Assembly: GCA_963821505.1 (NCBI GenBank)
Contig: CAWGEH010000021.1
Span: forward strand, 1 to 64,000
DNA from: VAZQ01 sp963821505
Lineage (GTDB): Bacteria; Pseudomonadota; Alphaproteobacteria; Rhizobiales; Xanthobacteraceae
DNA length: 64,000 nt
Direction: 5' to 3'
Under the pieces are notes generated by a model, which was given only the letters and a program-made list of their open reading frames with translations, made no database searches and was not told the DNA's origin. The position numbers were made by a program, and so were the translations under genes. Below are positions 35,182 to 45,507 of the stretch, piece by piece. Numbering within the stretch: the first letter of the stretch is position 1; each line of letters starts with the position of its first letter.

Positions 35182-35892
35182 ATGGCCGGCAAACTCGAGA
35201 TCGCGGAGGTCACGACCGCCTACGACAAGGCCGATGTGCTGCAAGGCGTTTCGCTCACCATCGCCGCCGGCAGCATCACCTGCCTGCTTGGCTCGAACGG
35301 CTCCGGCAAGACCACGCTCATCCGTTCCATCCTCGGCCTCACGCTGCCCCGCGCCGGTCGCATCATGTTCGACGGCAGCGACATCACGCGGCTGCCGACC
35401 CACAAGGTGATCGCCGCCGGCATCGCCTGCATTCCGGAAGGCCGCAAAGTCTTTCCCAAGCTCACGGTGGAGGAAAATCTGCGCGTCGGCGCCTACCAGG
35501 AGCGCTCGGACGCGGTGACGCGCGCGCGCATCGGGGAGATCTTCGGTCTCTTTCCCCGTCTGCGCGAGCGCCGGGCACAGCTTGCCGGCACGATGTCGGG
35601 CGGCGAGCAGGCGATGATCTCCATCGGGCGCGGACTGATGCGCGCCCCGAAGCTCCTGCTCGTGGACGAACCCTCGCTCGGGCTGTCGCCGCTACTGGTC
35701 AAGGAGAACTTCGACATCATCCGCGACATCAACGCGCGCGGCATCACCGTATTTCTGGTCGAGCAGAACGTGCATCAGACGCTTGCCATCTCGCATTACG
35801 GCTACGTGCTCTCGAAGGGACGCGTGGTCGCCGCCGGCCGGCCGGACGAGCTCGCCACCCGGCAGGAGGTGCGCGAAGCCTATTTCGGCTAG
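35182..35892 (+). CDS. livF: LivF-type ABC transporter ATP-binding protein
   Basis: A 236-residue ATPase that completes the LIV-type transporter. Walker A GSNGSGKTT, IACIPEGRKVFPKLTVEENL (a LivF hallmark), signature MSGGEQAMISIGRGLM and Walker B LLLVDEPSLGL are all present. Its stop TAG is the first three bases of a palindromic element. It is the last gene of the cluster. Confidence 0.92.
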   Translation: MAGKLEIAEVTTAYDKADVLQGVSLTIAAGSITCLLGSNGSGKTTLIRSILGLTLPRAGRIMFDGSDITRLPTHKVIAAGIACIPEGRKVFPKLTVEENLRVGAYQERSDAVTRARIGEIFGLFPRLRERRAQLAGTMSGGEQAMISIGRGLMRAPKLLLVDEPSLGLSPLLVKENFDIIRDINARGITVFLVEQNVHQTLAISHYGYVLSKGRVVAAGRPDELATRQEVREAYFG

Positions 35893-35966
35893 TGGTCCGA
35901 TTCCGAAGTTCGTCAGCACTCGCGGCACATTCAGATACGAACTTCGGAATCTAAGGACCACTAGCA
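35890..35966. repeat. Palindromic element with GAAGTTCG core, first of a pair
   Basis: The left arm is TAGTGGTCCGATTCCGAAG followed by TTCGT; the right arm is its near complement, ending GGACCACTAG. The hairpin directly follows livF and may also end its transcript. Confidence 0.75.
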
Positions 35967-35976
35967 ATCTATGATT

Positions 35977-36055
35977 CTAGTGCCCCTTTTGAACCCGAAG
36001 TTCGCGGTTGAATTTGCCGCGCGATGTGCGCGAACTTCGAGTTCGGGGCACTAGC
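35977..36055. repeat. Palindromic element with GAAGTTCG core, second of a pair
   Basis: The left arm is CTAGTGCCCCTTTTGAACC and then CGAAGTTCGCG; the right arm is CGCGAACTTCG, then AGTTCGGGGCACTAG. It shares the CTAGTG ends and the GAAGTTCG core with the element 11 bases to its left but differs between, so the two are relatives and not a fresh duplication. Confidence 0.75.
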
Positions 36056-36233
36056 AATACCGCCGTCCCGGGGCGCTCGCGGCTCCTCCCGCGTCAAGAC
36101 AATTGCGTCCCGTCCGGAACAAGAGTTGAGTGGGCAGGATCGCATCCAGCCCGACGAATGGCGAACCAACTTGTTCGAGATCGGACCCGGCTTCTTGCAA
36201 ACGGAACCATCGCAAGCCCCCGCGGCAGTCATC

Positions 36234-37085
36234 ATGACCAACATCGCGCGCGCGTGTCCGGCGTGTGGCCGCACCACGGATCACGTGCTTCGCTTCCGGA
36301 CCAATGGGTGCGATATCCTGCAATGCCGGAATTGCGGCCTCGGCCGCACGGAAACCGCGGGCTTTGAGCCTGCCGCCTACTACACGGACGATTATTTTGC
36401 CGGCCGCCGCTCGGACGGTTATTCCGACTATCTCGGAGCCGAGCCGGTACTGCGCCGCGAGTTCGCCCGCAGCGTCGACTTCATCCGCCGATACCGCGGC
36501 AACGGGAGACTGCTCGAGCTTGGATGCGCCTACGGCTTTTTCCTGATGGAGGCCGCGCGCCATTTCGAGGTGGCGGGAATCGAGTTGGCCGCCGCGGCGG
36601 CGGAGCACGGCCGCCGCGCGGGATTGAATGTTCTGCAGGGAATGGCGGACCAGGCTCACCTGCGGCAGATCGGTCATGTGGATGTCATCGTTCTGTTCGA
36701 TGTTCTCGAGCACCTGCCGAACCCGCGCGAGACGCTTGCCTTATGCTGCCAGCAGCTCAATCCCGGCGGGGTCATCGTGATCACGACCGGCGACTTCGGC
36801 TCGCGCGCGGCGCAGCTCATGGGCGCAAGATGGCGGCTCATGACGCCGCCGCAGCACCTCTGGTTTTTCACCCGGGAGAGCATGCGGCGCCTGTCTTCGG
36901 CTCTCGGGCTCGCGATGGAGCACGTCGACCGGCCCTGGAAAATCGTCCCCGCGTCGCTGATCCTGTTCCAGTTGCGACGGATGCTCGGCTTGGGCGGCAC
37001 GGGCGTGGCGACCGCGAGCCGGATCGGCGTACCCGTCAACCTATTCGACGCCATGCGCATCGTGTTGCGAAAAGTGCCGCGATGA
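36234..37085 (+). CDS. SAM-dependent methyltransferase with N-terminal zinc-ribbon motif
   Basis: A 283-residue class I methyltransferase. Two cysteine pairs, CPAC and CRNC, form a small zinc-binding segment at the N-terminus. The SAM site is LLELGCAYGFFLMEA and the later DVIVLFDVLEHLPNP. Such proteins methylate surface sugars, lipids or small molecules. I chose the methionine at 36234, just before the cysteine pair. It overlaps the next gene by ATGA, and the company of glycosyl-carrier genes points to envelope glycan modification. Confidence 0.82.
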   Translation: MTNIARACPACGRTTDHVLRFRTNGCDILQCRNCGLGRTETAGFEPAAYYTDDYFAGRRSDGYSDYLGAEPVLRREFARSVDFIRRYRGNGRLLELGCAYGFFLMEAARHFEVAGIELAAAAAEHGRRAGLNVLQGMADQAHLRQIGHVDVIVLFDVLEHLPNPRETLALCCQQLNPGGVIVITTGDFGSRAAQLMGARWRLMTPPQHLWFFTRESMRRLSSALGLAMEHVDRPWKIVPASLILFQLRRMLGLGGTGVATASRIGVPVNLFDAMRIVLRKVPR

Positions 37086-37453
37086 GCACCGCCCGTCTCG
37101 CGCTTTCGCAGGTCGCGCTGCTCATGGCCTATGCCGCCGGGATGGCGGGTGGACAGTTGTTGTTCAAGGCGGCAGCGCTGCGATACGCGCCCGATGCCCC
37201 GCTCTGGGAACGACTGCTGAGCCTCGTGGGAAACGGCTATTTTGTCGGGGCCGTCGCCCTTTACGGCGGATTGACCGTTCTCTGGGTTTGGCTTCTGACC
37301 TTCACCCCGCTGTCTCGCGCCTATCCGTTTGCCGCGCTGGCGTTTGCCGTTACGCCGCTGCTGGGCGGCCTTGTTTTCGGGGAGACGATCACCCTGCGTC
37401 TCGCCCTCGGGATCGTGCTCATCCTCAGCGGGCTACTCCTTGTCGCAGGATGA
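37082..37453 (+). CDS. EmrE/ArnE-like small multidrug-resistance family membrane protein
   Basis: A 123-residue protein with four transmembrane helices. The fourth ends with LALGIVLILSGLLLVAG and the third with SRAYPFAALAFAVTPLLGG, in the style of EamA/SMR-type lipid-carrier flippase subunits. The usual EmrE glutamate is not in helix 1. Next to a GT2 enzyme and DUF2304 it may move a polyprenyl-phosphate sugar across the membrane (inference). Confidence 0.75.
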   Translation: MSTARLALSQVALLMAYAAGMAGGQLLFKAAALRYAPDAPLWERLLSLVGNGYFVGAVALYGGLTVLWVWLLTFTPLSRAYPFAALAFAVTPLLGGLVFGETITLRLALGIVLILSGLLLVAG

Positions 37454-37523
37454 GCGGGGAACTTTCTTGAGCGAGCGGAATTCTCGTTGGCCCACAACGC
37501 CAAAAATCGAGTGGAAACGTCGG

Positions 37524-38213
37524 ATGGAGCCTCCTTCTCGGGCGCAAGTATGCGTCGTGATCGCCGCCTATAACGAAGCGGCGGTTATCTCCCGCGTCGT
37601 GACCGAGGTCGCGCGCGCGGGCTATGCGGTCGTGGTGGTCGACGATGGCTCCACGGACGCCACGGCCGAGCACGCGCGGGCGGCCGGCGCCACGGTGCTG
37701 AGGCACCCCTTCAACCTCGGCCAAGGGGCCGCGCTGCAGACCGGGATCGAATATGCGCTGGCGCAAGCGGCCGAGTGCATCGTTACATTTGATGCCGACG
37801 GCCAGCACAGGGTTTCGGACATAGCCCGCCTCACCGAGGCGCTGATCCGCGAACGCGCCGAGTTCGCGCTCGGCAGCCGGTTTCTCGGACAAGCTCCCCA
37901 TCTGCCGCCGCTGCGGCGTCTGATGCTGCAGGCCGCGACCCTGTTCACGCGGCTCACGACGGGCCTGCAGCTCACCGACACCCACAACGGATTGCGCGCC
38001 ATGACCCGCCGGGGCGCCGCTACCCTCAAGCTCCGGCAAAACCGGATGGCGCATGCATCGGAATGCCTCAGCCAGATCGGCAGCAGCGGCCTGCGCTACG
38101 TCGAACAGCCCGTCACCATCGAATACACGGCCTATTCCCTGGCCAAAGGGCAGAACGTCCGGGACGCCGTCCTCATTCTGCTCGATCTGTTTGCGCGGAG
38201 GCTTTATCGATGA
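37524..38213 (+). CDS. GT2 glycosyltransferase, dolichol-phosphate-mannose-synthase-like
   Basis: A 229-residue family 2 glycosyltransferase without the C-terminal membrane pair. Visible are VCVVIAAYNEAAVISRVV, the metal-binding VVDDGSTDATAEHARAAG and FDADGQHRVSDI. It probably transfers a sugar from a nucleotide donor to polyprenyl phosphate. ATG at 37524 puts the first strand at the right distance; TTG at 37468 is an alternative. It overlaps the DUF2304 gene by ATGA. Confidence 0.85.
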   Translation: MEPPSRAQVCVVIAAYNEAAVISRVVTEVARAGYAVVVVDDGSTDATAEHARAAGATVLRHPFNLGQGAALQTGIEYALAQAAECIVTFDADGQHRVSDIARLTEALIRERAEFALGSRFLGQAPHLPPLRRLMLQAATLFTRLTTGLQLTDTHNGLRAMTRRGAATLKLRQNRMAHASECLSQIGSSGLRYVEQPVTIEYTAYSLAKGQNVRDAVLILLDLFARRLYR

Positions 38214-38662
38214 TTGCGCAATTGATCCTCTCGAGCCTGTTGGCCGCGATTCTGCTTTACGCTTGGACCGAGTACCGGCGATCGCCTGCGGTCGCGATCC
38301 TGGCCGTCCTCGTGGCCACGGCGGGTCTCTACTTCGTATGGGTGCCGGAGCACAGCACGCAGCTCGCGGAACTGGTCGGGATCGGCCGCGGTGTCGATCT
38401 CATTCTCTATGTCTGGGTCTGCATCAGCTTGATCGTCCTTCTCAATCTGCACCTGAAGCTGCGGACTCAGACGGAGTTGATCACCACATTGGCACGCAAG
38501 ATCGCCATCGCCGACGCGAGTCCTGGGCGCTCCGCGGACGACGGTGCCGCGAACGCGGTGCGGCCCCGCCCGAGCCTGGACTTATCCGAGTTGGACGCCG
38601 CGAGAGCGGGAGTGGAGCGAGCCGGCCTGCGATTTCATTTGTCCTCGGAGCGGCGCGCGTAG
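38210..38662 (+). CDS. DUF2304 membrane protein
   Basis: A 150-residue protein with three hydrophobic segments (AQLILSSLLAAILLYAW, AVAILAVLVATAGLYFVW, VDLILYVWVCISLIVLLNL) followed by a soluble tail of about 65 residues. DUF2304 genes regularly follow GT2 genes of the polyprenyl-phosphate type, and this one overlaps its GT2 partner. Its last 28 bases overlap the end of the convergent PMT-like gene. Confidence 0.8.
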   Translation: MIAQLILSSLLAAILLYAWTEYRRSPAVAILAVLVATAGLYFVWVPEHSTQLAELVGIGRGVDLILYVWVCISLIVLLNLHLKLRTQTELITTLARKIAIADASPGRSADDGAANAVRPRPSLDLSELDAARAGVERAGLRFHLSSERRA

Positions 38663-40257
38663 ACCCAGGCAAACGTGCGACCGAAGCGTTTGACCTCGTC
38701 GATCAGGACCACGGGCTTGTTCTCGGCGCAGCGTGATCGTTGCGTCGCGATGATGAACTCGGCCTTGTCCGGATCGGTCTCGATCATCCACGGCCGTTGC
38801 AACATCGGACCAACCATCCACTCCCGCCAGGGGATGCAAATCAAGATGCTCGGTGGACCCTCGGCCTGCCGCACGGACGGATCATAGTCGAGACGGTGTT
38901 CGAGACGACGCAGCGCCTCGGTTGCGGCCACCGACAAATAGTCGAGCTCAAAATTGTCGTAGGCCCCCCGCGTTCCGCCCGCGAGCGCGTTCATGTCGAC
39001 GTATTCGAGCGGATGCAACACGGCAAGGGTGCTGACGATGCTGCCGACATAGGCGCCCGCGGCGACGGCCGCGACAATGGGCGCACGGGCGAGGAGCGGC
39101 AGCAGCGCCCGCAATCCGATCCCGGCCAGGATCGCCAGCATGGGGATCACGAACAATACGTGCCGGATTCCATCGTAGATGGTCGCACGCTGGATGATGA
39201 GAAATGCCAGCGGCAAGACGACGGCGGCACAGACGATGAGAATGGCCCGCTCGCGCGCCAGCGCCAGCACCGCGACGCGCAGGCCCGCTTCGCGGTCGAG
39301 CCGCCAATGCGCGGCAGTTTCGCGCGCGAGCCTGACCGCGGCGACAATGGCTGCAATGACGGCGACCGCCAGCAGGAGGAGGAAAGCTTCCGGCAGCCGG
39401 GCCAGAAGCTGGCCCGGAATGTAGGTCCGCGGCAACGCATCGGTCCATATGCGCTCGCCCCAATGGGAAAATTCAAACGTTACCGGAATGGTCGCAAAAT
39501 GCACGAGCGCGATCCTGAACTGCTCGAGCGGATTGCCGATCTGCAGCCAAGGCCAGAGCGCAATCGCCGTAATCCAGGCGATGAGAACGACGGCGGCATA
39601 GCGCGCGCCGATCTGCGCGAGGTAGCGCAGTGTCACCCGACCATCGCCGGCGAAGACTTCCGCGGCGCACAAGACCATCGCGCCGAACAGGTAAGCATGG
39701 GTAATGATGCCGCCGGTTCGCGTCGCGATGGCGAGCCCGGTCAGCAGGCCCGCGGCGACGGCGGTCCACCAGGACGGCAGCACCTTGCGGGTCATGACCA
39801 CAATGGCAAGCGTGGCCCATGTCATCGCCGCGACAAACGGAACGTCGATCGGCGTGAAAAACATGCTGCCGTAGAAATAGCCCGTCAGCAGGCAGAGCGC
39901 GATCGCGGTGAGACCCGCCCACCGGCCGACCGCCAGACGCCCGATCGGCAGCAGCGCCGCGACGCCGGCGAGGCCGGCGAGGAAGGTCATGGCGTGCCGG
40001 ACCGTGATCCTGTCGGCGAGTTCGAACGACTGCACATAAGCGGTGAGCATGTGAAACCACGGACCGTAATACCAGAGCGAAAACTCGACGGTCTCGAACT
40101 GGGAGCGATCGGTAAAGCCGCTCGCATACCACGCGAGCGCCTTGGGGCCGTAGTCGTCGGCATTGAACTCATCGATGGAAAACCCGTAGTCGGCCGCCGT
40201 CGAAAGCCCCACCACCAACGCGGCGCTGAGCAGGGCCGCGGCTGCGACGATTTCCAT
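38635..40257 (-). CDS. PMT/ArnT-like integral membrane glycosyltransferase
   Basis: A 540-residue protein with about 11 hydrophobic helices. The first extracytoplasmic loop holds an acidic DEFNADDYGPKALAWYASG segment, in the place of the catalytic aspartates of GT39/GT83 enzymes. It should transfer a sugar from a polyprenyl-phosphate donor to a lipid or protein outside the inner membrane. The start is uncertain: ATG at 40257, GTG at 40290 or TTG at 40374. It faces the methyltransferase-GT2-DUF2304 operon, which could make its donor. Confidence 0.75.
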   Translation of the reverse strand: MEIVAAAALLSAALVVGLSTAADYGFSIDEFNADDYGPKALAWYASGFTDRSQFETVEFSLWYYGPWFHMLTAYVQSFELADRITVRHAMTFLAGLAGVAALLPIGRLAVGRWAGLTAIALCLLTGYFYGSMFFTPIDVPFVAAMTWATLAIVVMTRKVLPSWWTAVAAGLLTGLAIATRTGGIITHAYLFGAMVLCAAEVFAGDGRVTLRYLAQIGARYAAVVLIAWITAIALWPWLQIGNPLEQFRIALVHFATIPVTFEFSHWGERIWTDALPRTYIPGQLLARLPEAFLLLLAVAVIAAIVAAVRLARETAAHWRLDREAGLRVAVLALARERAILIVCAAVVLPLAFLIIQRATIYDGIRHVLFVIPMLAILAGIGLRALLPLLARAPIVAAVAAGAYVGSIVSTLAVLHPLEYVDMNALAGGTRGAYDNFELDYLSVAATEALRRLEHRLDYDPSVRQAEGPPSILICIPWREWMVGPMLQRPWMIETDPDKAEFIIATQRSRCAENKPVVLIDEVKRFGRTFAWVYARRSEDK

Positions 40258-40681
40258 GTCGATTGCAGAGCCGCCCGCGCGGCTTGCCACTCGACGCAGG
40301 CGATGGCGGAATGTCTGCAATTCATGCCCCCGATGGTCCGAGAAACCAACGTGCAACCGGCCGATTGGTGCCAATCACCGCAACGTGAAAGGGACGCCGC
40401 GCCGTGGCGACGCCGCCCGGCCGCGATCGCCCCGGCCGGGGGCGGCCCCGATGGTCGCGGCTTTGGCCGCGGACGAGATGCCGGAACCCGCCTGCCGAGC
40501 GAGCGATTTGCGACCAACGGGGAATTGAAATTGCAATCATAATCCCATTCAATCGGCGGACCCGGGCAAGCGCTTCCGGGCCTTCGGGGGCGAATGAGGG
40601 AGATCCGCACCGCCCCCCAGCTCAATCAAAAGCCAAGAAAGACGCGGCGCAGGGCGAGCCGTCACCCACCGGGAGGAATCC
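40258..40681. other. Divergent intergenic region
   Basis: No supported gene apart from a possible N-terminal extension of the leftward glycosyltransferase up to 40374. Several GC-rich hairpins of no clear type are present. The promoter of the sugar-type ABC operon must lie near its right end, where GGAGGA precedes the first start codon. Confidence 0.35.
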
Positions 40682-41749
<1,068 letters not shown>

Positions 41750-41766
41750 CAATGGAGGAAACAGCC

Positions 41767-43086
41767 ATGACCACGTTCACCCGCCGTACCCTGGTCAAGG
41801 GCGGCACCGCGCTGGCCGCGACCGGCGCGCTCACCGGCCCGGCCCTGCTCGATTGGGCGCGAGCCTGGGCACAGTCGGCCCCCTGGAAGCCGGAGAGCGG
41901 CGCGCAGCTGTCCATGCTGCGCTGGAAATATTTCGTGCAGTCCGAGGATGACGCGTTCGTGGCGCTCATCGATGCCTTCACCAAGGCCACCGGCGTGAAA
42001 GTCGCCATCTCGCGCGAGTCCTACGAGGACGTGCAGCCGAAAGCGTCCGTGGCCGCCAATACCGGCGCCGGACCCGATCTGTTCTGGGGGCTGTATTCGC
42101 TGCCGCATCTCTTCCCGCAGAAATGCATCGACGTCACTGACGTCGCCGACTACCTCGGCAAGAAATACGGCGGCTGGGTGCCAAGCGCCGTCGCCTACGG
42201 CAAGAGCGGCAACAAGTGGATCGCCATCCCGATCTGCTACAGCGGCAACATGCAGAACTACCGCATCTCGTCGCTCAAGAAGGCGGGATTCTCCAAGTTC
42301 CCGACAACCACCGATGAATTTCTCGAATTCGCCAAGGCGACAAAGAGAAACGGCACGCCCGGCGGCATGGCGCTCGGCCACGCCTCGGGCGACGGTAATG
42401 GTTGGGTGTATTGGTGCCTGTGGTCGTTCGGGGGCAACCTGGTGGACAAGGACGATAAGGTAATTCTCAACTCGCCGGAGACGGCGAAGGCGCTGGAATA
42501 CGCCAAGCAGCTCTACGAGAACATGATCCCGGGCGTGGCCTCGTGGAATGACGCCTCCAACAACAAGGCGTTCCTCGCCGGCGAGATCCACTGGACCGAC
42601 AACGGCATTTCGATCTACGTCGCGGCCACCAAGGATCCGACCAAGAAGCAGATCGCCGAGGACATGGACCACGCCTTCTGGCCGATCGGACCGATCGGCA
42701 AACCGACCGAGCTGCACCTGATGTATCCGGTGCTGGCGATGAATTACACCAAGTATCCGCAGGCTTGTAAGGCGCTGATGGCGTACATGCTGGAGGCCGA
42801 TCAGTTCAACAAGTGGATCGATGCCGCGCAGGGTTATCTGACGCACTGCCTGAACGCCTACGATTCCAACCCGGTTTGGACCGCGGATCCCAAGCGCACG
42901 GTGTTCCGCGACGCCGCCAAGCGGTCGCTGACCGCCGGCGGCCTCGGCTCGGTCGGGGAGAAGGCAGCCACCGCAATTGCCGACTTCCTCGTGCTCGACA
43001 TGTTCGCCAATTACTGTACCGGCCGCGAAGACGTGAAAGGCGCGATCGCAATGGCCGAACGCCAGGCCAAGCGAATCTACCGGTAA
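41767..43086 (+). CDS. Sugar-type ABC transporter substrate-binding protein, Tat-type signal
   Basis: A 439-residue family 1 binding protein. The N-terminus MTTFTRRTLVKGGTALAATG has a twin-arginine motif, so it may be exported folded. The mature part starts near SAPWKPESG. Regions like ANTGAGPDLFWGLYSLPHLF and WNDASNNKAFLAGEI are typical of oligosaccharide, polyol or glycerol-phosphate binders. GGAGG lies 9 bases before the ATG. A strong hairpin follows before the first permease gene. Confidence 0.88.
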   Translation: MTTFTRRTLVKGGTALAATGALTGPALLDWARAWAQSAPWKPESGAQLSMLRWKYFVQSEDDAFVALIDAFTKATGVKVAISRESYEDVQPKASVAANTGAGPDLFWGLYSLPHLFPQKCIDVTDVADYLGKKYGGWVPSAVAYGKSGNKWIAIPICYSGNMQNYRISSLKKAGFSKFPTTTDEFLEFAKATKRNGTPGGMALGHASGDGNGWVYWCLWSFGGNLVDKDDKVILNSPETAKALEYAKQLYENMIPGVASWNDASNNKAFLAGEIHWTDNGISIYVAATKDPTKKQIAEDMDHAFWPIGPIGKPTELHLMYPVLAMNYTKYPQACKALMAYMLEADQFNKWIDAAQGYLTHCLNAYDSNPVWTADPKRTVFRDAAKRSLTAGGLGSVGEKAATAIADFLVLDMFANYCTGREDVKGAIAMAERQAKRIYR

Positions 43087-43128
43087 GCGAGATCGCTGCG
43101 GGCGGCGCCGTGCGTTCGCCGTCCGCCC

Positions 43129-43155
43129 CCTTCGCGGCCGCCCACGCCGCGAAGG
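43129..43155 (+). terminator. Stem-loop between binding-protein and permease genes
   Basis: A perfect 10-base stem, CCTTCGCGGC with GCCGCGAAGG, around a 7-base loop, 43 bases after the binding-protein stop. There is no T run. It could stabilise the upstream mRNA end or reduce read-through into the permeases. Confidence 0.65.
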
Positions 43156-43193
43156 ACGCCGCCTGCGCAGGGCTGCCACACGAGACGCCATGA

Positions 43194-44165
43194 ATGGCCG
43201 ATGCCCTCATTGATTCAACCCCGGGTTCGAGCGCGGCGGCGCGCGCGGCGCGCGGCATCACCGCGTGGGACAGGCTGAAGGTCAACCGCGACTGGCTCGG
43301 CCTGTGGTTCATGCTGCCGGCGGCGGCGATCCTGATCCTGTTCCTGGCCTATCCGCTCGGACTCGGCGTGTGGCTCTCCTTCACCGACGCGCGCATCGGC
43401 CGCACCGGTGTGTTCATCGGCACCGAGAACTATGAATGGCTGTGGGGCGACAATGTCTTCTGGCTCTCGGTCTTCAACACCATGCTCTATACCGGCGTCG
43501 CCAGCATCATCAAGTTTGCGGTCGGGCTTTATCTTGCGGTGTTGCTCAACCACAGCCTGCCGTTCAAGGCGCTGATACGATCCGTGGTGCTGATTCCGTT
43601 CATCGTACCGACCGTGCTCTCGGCCATCGCGTTCTGGTGGCTCTATGACAGCCAGTTTTCAATCATCTCCTGGTCGCTGCGGCAGCTCGGCGTCATCAGC
43701 AGCAACATCGACTTCCTCGGCGATCCCTGGAACGCGCGCTGGTCGGTGATCTTCGCCAATATCTGGCGCGGCGTCCCGTTCGTCGCCATCACGCTGCTCG
43801 CCGGATTGCAGACCATGCCGCCTTCCCTCTACGAGGCCGCCACCATCGACGGCGCCACCCCCTGGCAGATGTTCCGCTACATCACGTATCCGCTGCTCAC
43901 CCCGATCATCGCCGTGGTCATGACCTTCTCGGTGCTGTTCACTTTTACCGACTTCCAGCTCATCTGGGCCATGACCCGCGGCGGCCCGGTCAACGCCACC
44001 CACCTGATGGCGACGCTGAGCTATCAGCGCGCGATCCTCTCGGGCTATCTCGGCGAGGGCGCCGCGATCTCGACCGCCATGATCCCGTTCCTGCTCGCGG
44101 CCATTTTGATCTCGTGGTTCGGGCTGCAGCGACGGAAATGGCAGCAGGGTGAAAGCAATGACTGA
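43194..44165 (+). CDS. Sugar-type ABC transporter permease (MalF/UgpA-like)
   Basis: A 323-residue inner-membrane permease with six helices. The first helix is LWFMLPAAAILILFLAYPLG, and the EAA loop reads YEAATIDGATPWQMFRYITYPLL. The ATG at 43194 keeps a cytoplasmic N-terminus of about 30 residues, usual for this family. A repeat-rich gap of 263 bases separates it from its partner. Confidence 0.92.
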   Translation: MADALIDSTPGSSAAARAARGITAWDRLKVNRDWLGLWFMLPAAAILILFLAYPLGLGVWLSFTDARIGRTGVFIGTENYEWLWGDNVFWLSVFNTMLYTGVASIIKFAVGLYLAVLLNHSLPFKALIRSVVLIPFIVPTVLSAIAFWWLYDSQFSIISWSLRQLGVISSNIDFLGDPWNARWSVIFANIWRGVPFVAITLLAGLQTMPPSLYEAATIDGATPWQMFRYITYPLLTPIIAVVMTFSVLFTFTDFQLIWAMTRGGPVNATHLMATLSYQRAILSGYLGEGAAISTAMIPFLLAAILISWFGLQRRKWQQGESND

Positions 44166-44230
44166 TACCCGGCTGCATAAATCCCAGCTTGTCATAAATG
44201 ATCCGCCAAAATCGCGGCGATCTCGGTGCG

Positions 44231-44336
44231 CTCCCTCTCCCCCTTGGGGAGAGGGTTGGGGCGAGGGCGTTACAGACCTATCGAGGGACCTCAAACCCTC
44301 ACCCCACCCCTCTCCCTATGGGAGAGGGAGCGGACC
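44231..44336. repeat. Palindromic repeat with CTCCCTCTCCC arms
   Basis: CTCCCTCTCCCCCTTGGGG on the left and CCCTATGGGAGAGGGAGCGG on the right, with GGGGCGAGGG and CCTCACCCC between. This is a widespread intergenic repeat type in proteobacteria. It lies between the two permease genes. The flanks GAAAGCAATGACTGA (44152) and GAGAGCAATGACTGA (44423) match each other, which suggests a small duplication at the site. Confidence 0.75.
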
Positions 44337-44428
44337 GAGCCAGGCCACGTTGCTGCGCCCTGGGGACCGCGGCCGAACCGACGGGGCGAGTGTCGATCAT
44401 TGCGAGGGATCACAGCAGGGGGAGAGCA

Positions 44429-45352
44429 ATGACTGACGCGCTCGCCTCCAAGGTCGCGGACCCAAAAGCGGTGCTGACCGGCGTCACGGCCGACCATTCC
44501 GAGGGCATGAGCTATCTGGAATCGCTGCCGCGGCGGCTCGTGACGCTCTATCTGCCGCTCGGACTGATCATGATCGTGCTGCTGTTTCCGTTCTACTGGA
44601 TGGCGTTGACCGCCATCAAGCCGGACGAGCAGTTGCTCGATCTCGATCGTTTCAATCCGTTCTGGACCTGGTCGCCGACCCTCAAGCACGTCCAGAAGCT
44701 GCTGTTCGAGACCCACTATCCGCTGTGGCTGTGGAACACGACCCTGGTCGCGATGGCCTCGACCATCCTGTCGATCGTGGCGAGCGTGCTCGCGGCCTAT
44801 GCCATCGTGCGGCTGCGCTACCGGGGCGCCCGATGGATCGGCGGCGCGATCTTTCTCGCCTATCTCATTCCGCCGTCGATTCTGTTCATCCCGCTCTCCA
44901 CGGTCGTATTCCAGTACGGCTTGTTCGACACGCCGTTCGCGCTGATCCTCACCTATCCCACCATATTGATCCCGTTCTCGACCTGGCTCCTGATGGGCTA
45001 CTTCAAGACCATCCCGTTCGAGCTCGAGGAATGCGCGCTGATCGACGGCGCCAGCCGCTGGCAGATCCTCACCAAGATCGTGTTGCCGCTGGCGGTGCCG
45101 GGATTGATCTCGGCCTTCATCTTCTGCTTCACCCTGTGCTGGAACGAGTTCATCTATGCGCTCACCTTCATCTCCTCGTCCCAGTACAAGACGGTGCCGG
45201 TCGCGATCGTCAACGAGTTCGTCGACGGCGACATCTACCGCTGGGGCTCGCTGATGGCGGGGGCACTGGTCGGGTCGCTGCCGCTGGTGATCCTCTACGC
45301 CTTCTTCGTCGAGCACTACGTCTCGGCGATGACCGGGGCCGTGAAGGAGTAG
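44429..45352 (+). CDS. Sugar-type ABC transporter permease (MalG/UgpE-like)
   Basis: A 307-residue permease, partner of the preceding one. The first helix is YLPLGLIMIVLLFPFYWMAL and the EAA loop is EECALIDGASRWQILTKIVLPL. GGGGGAGA lies just before the ATG at 44429. The upstream open frame passes through the repeat and is rejected. The final segment FFVEHYVSAMTGAVKE is typical of MalG-class proteins. Confidence 0.92.
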   Translation: MTDALASKVADPKAVLTGVTADHSEGMSYLESLPRRLVTLYLPLGLIMIVLLFPFYWMALTAIKPDEQLLDLDRFNPFWTWSPTLKHVQKLLFETHYPLWLWNTTLVAMASTILSIVASVLAAYAIVRLRYRGARWIGGAIFLAYLIPPSILFIPLSTVVFQYGLFDTPFALILTYPTILIPFSTWLLMGYFKTIPFELEECALIDGASRWQILTKIVLPLAVPGLISAFIFCFTLCWNEFIYALTFISSSQYKTVPVAIVNEFVDGDIYRWGSLMAGALVGSLPLVILYAFFVEHYVSAMTGAVKE

Positions 45353-45507
45353 CGGGCCACGTCGGGGGGAAGCAGCGCGGAATGCAGATCGGGCGCGTCA
45401 GCGCGGCCCTTCGGAACGGGCCAGCCGCTCCCTGAAGGGCGCAGGCGCCAAACATCGCCCGGCCGGGTGCGGCCGGGCTTGCGAACACCAACGCCGGGGC
45501 ACAAGGC

